Shown: positions 56,794-64,000 of the stretch, one piece after another | Numbering within the stretch: the first letter of the stretch is position 1 | How the letters are laid out: every line of letters starts with the position of its first letter | Assembly: GCF_035046485.1 (NCBI RefSeq) | Contig: NC_085137.1 | Location: 43,207,155-43,271,154 of the forward strand | Origin: Aedes albopictus | Lineage: Eukaryota > Arthropoda > Insecta > Diptera > Culicidae | Reading direction: 5' to 3' | DNA: 64,000 bases | Made by a program: the position numbers and the translations under genes | The notes under the pieces: generated by a model | The model's database searches: none | Told to the model about the DNA's origin: nothing | Seen by the model: only the letters and a program-made list of their open reading frames with translations

Positions 56794-57866
56794 TTTGGTG
56801 CCGTGATCAGGATCCACTTGGACAAACCCTGAGGGTACAGCGGAGAGTCATTGCATCCAGCCAACGATAAACGTTTCTACTCGCCATTACGCCTAATAAT
56901 CTCTATGATGTCTACCCATCAACATGATTCATCATTTTGTGTGAGGTTGACGCCATTGCTGTGGAAAGATGATGCAAGACAATTATTTTTCACCGAATCG
57001 TTTACCGTGCTCCTATGGATTATGCTACTCATCTACGGATCTTGTTGTCTATTCTCGGACCAATTCAGGCCAAACATTTCAATAGGTCCTATCTGCATTT
57101 GAGAGGCTCTCTTTGTTAACTTTCTCTTTCAATTATTGCAATGTAATGGTACACTTTTCAACTATTTTTCCAGTACAAATCAAAAGACGATTGTTTTTAC
57201 CATCGTTCAATGCAAGGAGACAATCATAATACAAATAAACAGCTGAGATATTAACGAAAGAGAGGGAAACCAAAGAGAGCCTCTCTTCTGCAGATTGGAC
57301 CTTTAGACATGTTTGGCCTGAATTGTCCATCTGTGGCCCGCGCCGGCCGATTGTGGATCTCGTCGTCCAACTAAAGACCCCAGCGTCTATCTGCGGACCT
57401 GGCCGTTCATCAGGGCAATTGCATCATCGGAACAATTGTTATCTATTTTGTTGTCGTTATTGCGTCGGGCCGTTTGCCGCTCATCCTATGGACTTCGAAG
57501 ACCATCTGCTGACCCGGCGCCCACCTGCGGACCCAGCGTCCATCTGCTGATTCCAACGTCCATCTACGTACATCGCTATCATCTTCCGGATCGCCGTCTT
57601 TGTGTGTCTACCACTGAGCTTCTGCGTCTGCTCAACAGATCGGAGTCTTCACTAAATTTGATCGAAACATCATCGATTTTTGTCAAGTCTTGCCGTAATG
57701 AGTTTCTCATCGTTTGGAACGAGCATATGCGTTCCATCTGGATTGATCAACCATTCGTGACCTAGTGCATCGCTACCATCTTACTTCACTTAGAGTGAAG
57801 TATTATTTGTAGAAAAGAATGTGCCAGAAAGTTTAATTAAAAAACATTCGTTTTTGGGGGCCGGTA
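56794..57866 (+). other. internal region of the LTR element (PBS to PPT)
   Basis: Primer-binding region at 56794-56815 (TTTGGTGCCGTGATCAGGAT) and polypurine-like GGGGGCCGG near 57856-57864. In between are CCATCTGC(T/G)GACC repeats at 57330-57550 and a palindromic insertion at 57057-57333. The 109-residue frame at 57436-57765 has no retroelement motif. Confidence 0.75.
57057..57333. mobile_element. inverted-repeat MITE in the LTR element
   Basis: Arms with AATTCAGGCCAAACAT, GAGAGGCTCTCTTTG on the left and their inverse on the right. Edges approximate, no sure target duplication. Confidence 0.75.
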
Positions 57867-57895
57867 TGTTGCGGAAAAGCAGTATCGGCTCGGAG

Positions 57896-58101
57896 CCCTA
57901 TCACATTGAAATACTTCATAACAATAGAAAATAACTCTCGATCGAAGTGGTAGCAATATGATCAACAAATACTACATACCCTAGTAACAGAATTAGCTGA
58001 ATAATAGTTTCTTAAGCTAAAGTTTGCTTAAGAGTTGTTTGTTCCACTCTTGGACAGCAAAAATGTTTACTGGGTACCTACACACCTACAGATTTTTAAT
58101 G
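57896..58101. mobile_element. 206-bp insertion in the 3' LTR
   Basis: Defined by comparison with the 5' LTR (GCTCGGAG|TGCGATAG). Contains a smaller inverted pair TACCCTAGTAAC / TACCCAGTAAAC (57977-58077) whose core, with CTTAAGCTAAAGTTTGC, also occurs near 19050-19170. Its own ends are not clear. Confidence 0.75.
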
Positions 58102-58248
58102 TGCGATAGTTCATTAGTGATATGTCAAATGTAAATACCGATTGTTTATATAGCACTAGAATGATTTAGCTATCTAAGTTCCTTTGTATATACTTTGTAG
58201 TAATTCGTTGACCGTCTGGGAGGGCTGATGCCTCTCGGAGGTAATAAA

Positions 58249-60877
58249 CCCAAGTAGCACTTGTAACTTACGGAATATTTTAGAAAAATAATAAATATTG
58301 CATAGCCGTTTCACTTTAGACTAATGGTAACAATCTTATAGGTGAATTCAGATGACCCCCAATTGTAGAGGCGCTAAGTGAGATAAGGTGAAAATCGTTT
58401 GTTTACATCAAAAATTCAATTTTTCGTTTTTTGAATTAACTCATATTTTGCCTTCGTGGTTGCCATTTTCCTTTGATAATGGCTTCTATTATCATCAATC
58501 TCGATGCCCACGGCGACAGACACCGGATTGGCCAGCTAACAAAAAATCCGGAAGATTGCCCGCCGGAGGCATAGCAAGAGCTCTTCAAATTTATCACATA
58601 AGTTGTTCGTAAGTACCTACCGGATCTAAGCGCATCTGAAAGAGAATTAGATTTTCTTTTCGTTTGTTTCTCTACGATGCGGAATTCGATATGAAAAAGT
58701 GAAAAAAGTGCACTTTGCCTATGCTGCCATGTGAAATTTTGGCGGACCCACGTTTTTCATAGGGTTCTCATTCCTGCCACCAGATGCGGAGGGATCGTTA
58801 GCTTCCGTTGGATTTACCTATATTTGCAGTACACATTCTGGTTGCTCAGACATCTCAATGCAACCTTATTTTGGCAGAAGCTACATTAATGTTACATAGT
58901 GGCTCTCGTGAAATATGTTTCTGAACTGTCAAATTCAGAAAGTTACATTATTGACATTATCTTGTTGCATCGAAACCAAAACCAAAACAAATGACCTGAC
59001 CAGTTACTGCGAAGTTTCATTGTAAACGCATATGAGTCGCATGAAAACGTATGATTGCTTGGTCACAAATGTGCAACCTAACTGTTACTAGTAGGTTAAG
59101 ATCAACACTGCATGTCAAAATTATTTGGTAATTAGATATGTTTGTATGCTAAAACTTAACAAGCACGATGTTTAGAACTTATTATGTTAAAGTAGCTCAC
59201 GGAAAATCCGAATTACCTTTATTTTGGGTGAATTTTACCAAAAAAATAGTACATCGAATAAACTAGTTTCCCCCAAAAAAAAAACAAATAGAAATGCATC
59301 GACCCAAGGAGGGGCCTTGGGCTAAATAAGTCAATTTTGGGAGAATGTAGTTTTACTCAAATTTGAATTGTTTGACTAAGACGAGCGGGGGTCTTGGGTT
59401 GAATTTACCTACTCTTGAGTATATTTTTTGATTGAGGAAAGGCAATTTAGTGCGATCTATGTACCGTAAACTGGGGTGTAACCAACCCCATGGCTGTCAT
59501 CCACATACAACTGGATTGAAGCCAAAAATATGGTGCTGGACGTGGTGCTGATTTGAATCGGCGGTTGCATAAGGCCGAAAACACAGTGATTTTTTCTGTT
59601 GGAGCAGGTGCGACATTCAAATTTAATTGACTTAAGTGTTGCTTTAAATGGGCTAAATGTATTTTCATACTTGTGCGTCTTGTATATTTAACAAAGAACA
59701 CTAAACCCATTCAAAAATATGTGGAAATGATCGTTTTTCGATCACGAATTTATCTTCACACGACAAAGTTCGCTTCCGCACGTAGCAGATTGGCCAGCAG
59801 ACTGAAATTTCGTAAACAAACCTGTGGCGCCCCACCAAAGGTGGCGGCTTCAAGAACTAACGCTTTCTTCAGGGGGTTGGGTGTAACTGATCACTGGGGT
59901 GAACCTGATCACTCAAATACCTAGGGATATTGACTTTCAAAGACGTTACCCTTCCTTTTTAATGTTACGTCATTGGATTGCGAATGTTTAAAATATAATA
60001 GTTGTATCCTTGAAAGTCGATATCCGCGGGTAATTGAGTGATCAGGCTCACCCCACAGATCAACTTCACCCCAGTTTACGGTACTTAAACTTATTGGGTC
60101 GAAATACGGGTTGACGTATAAACTCTAGTATGACGGTTCCGTGAATTAAAAAAAAATCTTGCTTTCATACTTATAGTTGGGAATTCTGTATGAAGTAATG
60201 TTTGAGGTGGATATTGATATCTTCAGACATCCAACCGGCTATGTAGGTTCTGCCCAATCATCACAACGGCGATTAGTTGTACATACCAGTTAAAAAAACT
60301 GACCCAATATATCTTTCAATTATGAAAATGGAGTCGTAAACAAACAGAATAGAAAAGAATATTATCAGAATTCACAAATAAATTGGCCTTATAAGTCCAG
60401 TATCCTTTATCACGTTCAAAAATCGTACAACGAATCAGTGCGATGTGCAAATGTGCGATGCTAAAATTCTCGAATTTTGCAAGCGTACGTGTTTTTCGCT
60501 AGTAAAATTGACAATTTCACCAGAAAAGTACAATTCCCAGTCAATTTTAGGACGGTGCATCGACGAAACACATTTCCATTTCACTTGAGAGATACTTTTT
60601 TCCAATCGCCATTACCATATTTGATCCACCGTTTATCATTTTCCATAATTGTTATGACGAAACAAGCAATGTAACTTTGAGTTTACTTTTCTACTGCTGT
60701 GTAAACAAACTATGTTACACATTGGTTACCATCTAATCTCTTATGCGACAAACGACATATGTTGCACAGGCTCCACCTCCTGCGTAGAAATCGACGTTGC
60801 AGTCATTCAAAATCAATTTTTGAATTTGTCGCGTAGAAATTACCATGACTTAGTTGTAACAAAGTGTGCCGCTTGGG
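58249..60877. mobile_element. 2.6-kb element with CCCAAG ends
   Basis: Ends CCCAAGTAGCACTTGTAAC and CCCAAGCGGCACACTTTG (inward from the right). AA is duplicated (58247-58248, 60878-60879); the 5' LTR proves the empty site TAATAAACCGTG. No transposase frame: the longest frames (65-87 codons) have no motif. It is a long non-autonomous relative of the 167-bp CCCAAG MITEs and itself contains the MITE 59464-60081. Confidence 0.85.
59464..60081. mobile_element. 618-bp MITE with CCGTAAACTGGGGTG ends
   Basis: Inverted ends CCGTAAACTGGGGTG, TA on both sides (59462-59463, 60082-60083). Inner inverted segments include GATCACTGGGGTGAACC-like words and TTGACTTTCAAAGACG near the centre. Confidence 0.88.
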
Positions 60878-60998
60878 AACCGTGTATAATAGTGAATTAT
60901 ATCATTGCTGGACTGCATCTTGTGCTGATACCCTCCGAGCTACAAAACACCTCAGCAAAACACCACAACGTAGGGTTGGATCCTGGCCAAACAGTGAG

Positions 60999-61968
60999 GT
61001 TTAAAATACCGTTAGAGTTGCTTACCAAGCTCATATTACTGTAGCGCAATATAATATGTGTCTATGTTATGTGTCTCAAATATAGCGATTTTTTTATCCA
61101 CTTAGACTTCAGTGCAATAAATTTCGTCGTTCTCCGATTTCGCTTTCGGTTTCGCTGTCGCTCTCTGTTGCTGCTCTTTCGTAATTCGCCCGATCTAATG
61201 ACAGATTTCTCCAACCGTCTCAATGTTTACTATTTTATCTCATTGTTCTCGGTCTACCAGCTGATCATGTTTACACATCAGCTGGATATCCGTTGTTTAC
61301 GTTCATTCTTATTGTTCGCAACCACCAGCTGATCTTGTTTTCACAACAAATCCCGCTGATTTCGCCTGAATCTTAGGAAGGAAGCGAAAAGCTGTCGGAG
61401 ATGACAGATAAGTACGATTTTGGGGCGATTTCAATTTCGTCGCGAAAGTCTGATTATTCGTAAAAAAATACAATATGTAAATGCATCAAGGTATGAAAAC
61501 GTGCATCTTTGGTGAGCATTATTCAAAGACACGGTATCGATACCGCGCTGCTTTTGCTTTGGATCGGCACTCGTGGTGATAAATTATCATCAATCGTAGT
61601 GAAAAATATCACCCGCGATAATAAATACTCCAGTTTTCGCTTCCTTCGAATCGTTCACTTTCGAGCAGCGGTGCAAGAGTTGTGATCGATGAATGAACAC
61701 CACTTCGAGAGCGTGAGTATCTTTATTTACAAGCGCCACTGCAACCAGTGAGAGTTTTTCTCAGCTAAACAGTGACAGCTGAGTTCATTGCATTAGCGAT
61801 CAAAAGATGCACGGTGTGTGTGTGTGTATTTGGTTTTGAAGAGGGACTTTAACCTAGTGGTCATTCGTCCCTAAGATGCACGGTGAGCTTGGGAATGCCT
61901 ATCGGCTAGAAAATCATGGTGAGTGCTCCACGATACGATAATTGGTAACCTTGGTCATGCCTACTCTT
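60999..61968. other. unassigned stretch between LTR element and RTE copy 4
   Basis: AT-rich left part; 61340-61740 has balanced composition with GATAAATTATCATC-type small palindromes and a GT run at 61815-61829. No supported gene. Confidence 0.35.
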
Positions 61969-62118
61969 CAACATCGCTCTGGAAGGTGTGATGCGACAAG
62001 CCGGGCTCAACAGCCCAGGAACGATTTTCACAAAATCCAGTGAATTTGTGTGCTTTGCGGACGACATGGACATTATTGCCAGAACATTTGGAACGGTGGC
62101 AGAGCTGTACACCCGCTT

Positions 62119-63330
62119 CCCGAGCAGAGGAGAATATCAAATTGATAACTACGAAATCACATAACCTGTTTTTATATCTTATTTTGTTATTATTCAATTA
62201 TCAAGGCAGAGCTTTTCCATAACAAATTTTGTTGGACAATTTCAATTTTTTATAATCAAGCTATTGATATTCATTCATCAAATTACATTTCAATAACATA
62301 TTTTGTTGAAGTACAAGTTGTGTTATTGTTGTATTTTTTATGAACTTATCAACAATAGCACAACAGTAACAAGTTTTGAAATCAAAGCAACATTGTTCGA
62401 GATCAACTTAGTTTACGTTGTTTTGCATAATGAGGGAGTATGTGCGTGCATATGCTCTGTACTTCTTGTTACACAGTTAGAAAATATCACCGACTTCGGT
62501 AATGTTTTACCGAAATCTCAACCGTTAAGGAAAAATTCGGTTAAGGTAGCAACTTTGACCGAATTTCGTAAGAGTTTGACAGATAAACGATAACATTTTA
62601 CCGAAATTTGTTAGATTTTTACAGAGTTTCGTTAAAAATCCATTACCGAACGCTCAGCGGTTGAGATTGCGGTAAAAATTACCGATAGCGATTAGCTGTG
62701 TAGATTATTTTCTCAGCTTGTATTTTTTGTTGATTTTCTATAATAACTAGCAATGGTTACTGATATGCTCTAAACGCTTGTTTTGTTATTCATATAGGGC
62801 CTTGTACCATTTTAAAAGGTGAACCTATTTTGGGCACTTGATGCTATAACTAAGTCAATTTCAAACCAATTTGTTTGAATTTTTGTATAGGGTTAGATAC
62901 TGTACGTAACTCATCGTGTGCCAATTAGGTATAAAATTGATTTAGTTACAGCGGCAAGTGTCAAAAATAGGTACACCTGCCCTAATGGTACAAGACCCTA
63001 GCATTATTACTTACTTTGTTATTAGTTTGATATCATAACTAATTTTGCTTTCGGATTGTTATTAATAACTTTAAAATAACAACATTTGTTATTGACTTAT
63101 TTCCAAAATTCATTGTTATTATGTTGTTATCGAACTAACATAACATGTTATTAAATTGGTTTTCCATGAACATTTTTTTGTTATGAATTTTGTTATTTTG
63201 CCGCTTATGACAGCCAAGTTTATAACATAATTTGTTATGTTAATAACAGGAAAATAACTTATTTCATTACTCAGTTATTTTGCCAAAATAACACATTTTC
63301 TTATGTTGTTGTTATTCCCTTCTGCTCGGG
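62119..63330. mobile_element. 1.2-kb element with CCCGAGCAG ends
   Basis: Ends CCCGAGCAGAGGAGAAT and CCCGAGCAGAAGGGAAT (inward from right). Flanks TT and CT (one mismatch). Interior is extremely rich in AATAAC/GTTATT words. Contains the MITE 62797-62998. Splits the RTE between TR and LKRE. Confidence 0.85.
62797..62998. mobile_element. palindromic MITE, GGGTCT family, copy 3
   Basis: Ends GGGCCTTGTACCATTT and GGGTCTTGTACCATTA, TA on both sides (62795-62796, 62999-63000). 202 bp; interior as in the other two copies. Confidence 0.9.
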
Positions 63331-63386
63331 CTGAAACGCGAAGCAGCAAAGGTCAGACTGGTGGTGAATGCCTCAAAAACAAAGTA

Positions 63387-63603
63387 AGGTACACCGGGGC
63401 AAGTTGAAACGGGTGGGGCAAGATGAAACACGAAGTTTTGAAATATATTTCAATACAATTTGGAAATTTATCCTTTGCTAAAAGATTGTTTGAATCAAAA
63501 ACTACGTGTTATGGCGATCAAACTGTTTATCATCATTAAAAAACATCATGTGAACCCGCTGTTTCATCTTACCCCACCCGTTTCAACTTGCCCCGGTGTA
63601 CCT
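63387..63603. mobile_element. 217-bp MITE with AGGTACACCGGGGCAAG ends
   Basis: Inverted ends AGGTACACCGGGGCAAG continuing TTGAAACGGGTGGGGCAAG; TA duplicated (63385-63386, 63604-63605), with the RTE codons for KTKYM showing the empty site. Confidence 0.92.
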
Positions 63604-63612
63604 TACATGCTG

Positions 63613-63976
63613 GTGAAAAATTCATTTCGTCATATACAAGTTCAATCACCTACAGCTCATTTTCGAAGCTGAACCTGAGAATATGGTATATGAAAAACTT
63701 TTGCGGCTAGACCAGTTCTGCAAGAAAGTCACGGAAAAACCGCTATTTTTCGAATATTTAGGGTAAATGTCACGGACTACCTTTGAATATCATTTGGCAT
63801 TTTTCAAAGGTAGTCTGTGACATTTACCTTAAATATTCTAAAAATAGCGGGTTTTCCGTGACTTTCTAGCAGAACTGGTCTAGCCGCACAAGTTTTTCAT
63901 ATACCATATTCTCAGGTTCAGCTTTAAAAATGAGCTGTAGGCGGTTGAATTTAGATATGACGAAATTAAATTTACA
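63613..63976. mobile_element. foldback element of about 360 bp
   Basis: Nearly the whole length is one palindrome: TTTCGTCATATACAAGTTCA at the left faces its inverse at the right, and AAAGTCACGGAAAAACCGC faces GCGGGTTTTCCGTGACTTT. Centre near 63795. Edges uncertain by a few bases. Confidence 0.85.
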
Positions 63977-64000
63977 ACACTGACCGAACACGACCGGATC

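Larger units (their letters stand above)
56517..60993 (+). mobile_element. BEL/Pao-like LTR retrotransposon, internally deleted
   Basis: Two LTRs starting TGTTGCGG and ending GGCCAAACA are in direct orientation; GTGAG flanks the whole (56512-56516, 60994-60998), a 5-bp target duplication. After the 5' LTR comes TTTGGTGCCGTGATCAGGAT, a primer-binding region of the type seen in BEL/Pao elements; a G-rich polypurine-like stretch stands just before the 3' LTR. The internal part is only about 1.07 kb and encodes no gag, protease or reverse transcriptase, so it is a deletion derivative moved in trans. The 3' LTR was later split by two insertions. Confidence 0.85.
57867..60993 (+). repeat. 3' LTR, split by two insertions
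   Basis: TGTTGCGGAAAAGCAG to 57895, then an insertion to 58101, LTR again 58102-58248, a second insertion 58249-60877, and LTR end 60878-60993 (GTGTATAATAGTGAATTATA ... GGCCAAACA). The 5' LTR gives the uninterrupted order. Confidence 0.88.
61969..64000 (+). pseudogene. RTE copy 4, RT fragment split by three insertions
   Basis: Pieces in order: LFNIALEGVMRQAGLN to CFADDMDIIARTFG and LYTR (61969-62118), LKREAAKVRLVVNASKTK (63331-63384), YMLV (63604-63615), and GTDRTRPD-like codons from about 63977 to the window end. The pieces join exactly into the frame seen in copy 1. Missing 5' part at 61969 is a truncation. The catalytic FADD box is intact, but the copy is dead because of the insertions. 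Confidence 0.87.

Noticed and set aside
57436..57765. 109-residue frame in the LTR element as a gag remnant
   Set aside because: No zinc knuckle, protease or other retroelement motif; the region is made of short CCATCTGC-type repeats.
1..64000. Endogenous viral sequence
   Set aside because: No frame with polymerase, capsid or glycoprotein motifs of a virus; all polymerase motifs belong to RTE-type retrotransposons, and the Penelope-like and BEL/Pao-like elements retain no polymerase.

Overview
The window looks like intergenic or intronic DNA from a culicine mosquito, most probably Aedes. This rests on the dense nest of transposable elements, the RTE-clade (JAM1-like) non-LTR retrotransposons, the tRNA-derived SINEs, the many TA- or TT-flanked palindromic MITEs, and the long degenerate arrays of a 12-bp GGAATTCCTGGA-type repeat. 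No prokaryotic or viral gene was recognised. Most long open frames are by-products of the 12-bp repeat (12 is divisible by 3, so several frames stay open) or decayed transposon frames.

Layout. 1-262: RTE fragment cut by the window start. 1375-1650: SINE pieces. 1855-12076: 12-bp repeat arrays containing a nearly full-length RTE copy (3844-7236, minus strand, itself carrying a 167-bp MITE) and a truncated RTE copy (9731-10650). 12431-14244: repeat-poor DNA with one possible exon. 14245-20215: MITEs, SINEs and more 12-bp arrays in both orientations. 20622-28813: two related elements with long inverted ends built of repeated palindromic words and 8-9 bp direct repeats (MULE-like). The first holds a 152-bp satellite, a SINE and a MITE inside each other. 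30230-30789: the best host-gene candidate, a first coding exon starting at 30658 and ending in a consensus splice donor. 31091-36640: nested MITEs, a SINE and array fragments. 36790-37580: a palindromic AT-rich element with a GC-rich hairpin core. 37690-38260: tandem repeat. 38285-40324: Penelope-like element with inverted duplicated ends, a GIY-YIG frame and hammerhead-ribozyme-like cores, bounded by a 12-bp target duplication. 41360-50645: MITEs and large foldback elements. 53700-56022: third RTE copy, broken. 56517-60993: internally deleted BEL/Pao-like LTR retrotransposon with 5-bp target duplication; its 3' LTR is split by two insertions. 61969-64000: fourth RTE copy, split by three different inverted-repeat elements.

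The genes do not form a pathway. The story is insertion on insertion, and in many cases the uninterrupted sequence of the outer element can be recovered exactly, which gives reliable target-site duplications and a relative order of events. The least explained structures are the palindromic-word-array elements (20622-28813), the GC-rich hairpin cluster (37111-37330) and the composite Penelope element. Coordinates of insertions with a target duplication are base-exact as read by eye; coordinates of satellite edges and unclassified repeats are approximate.
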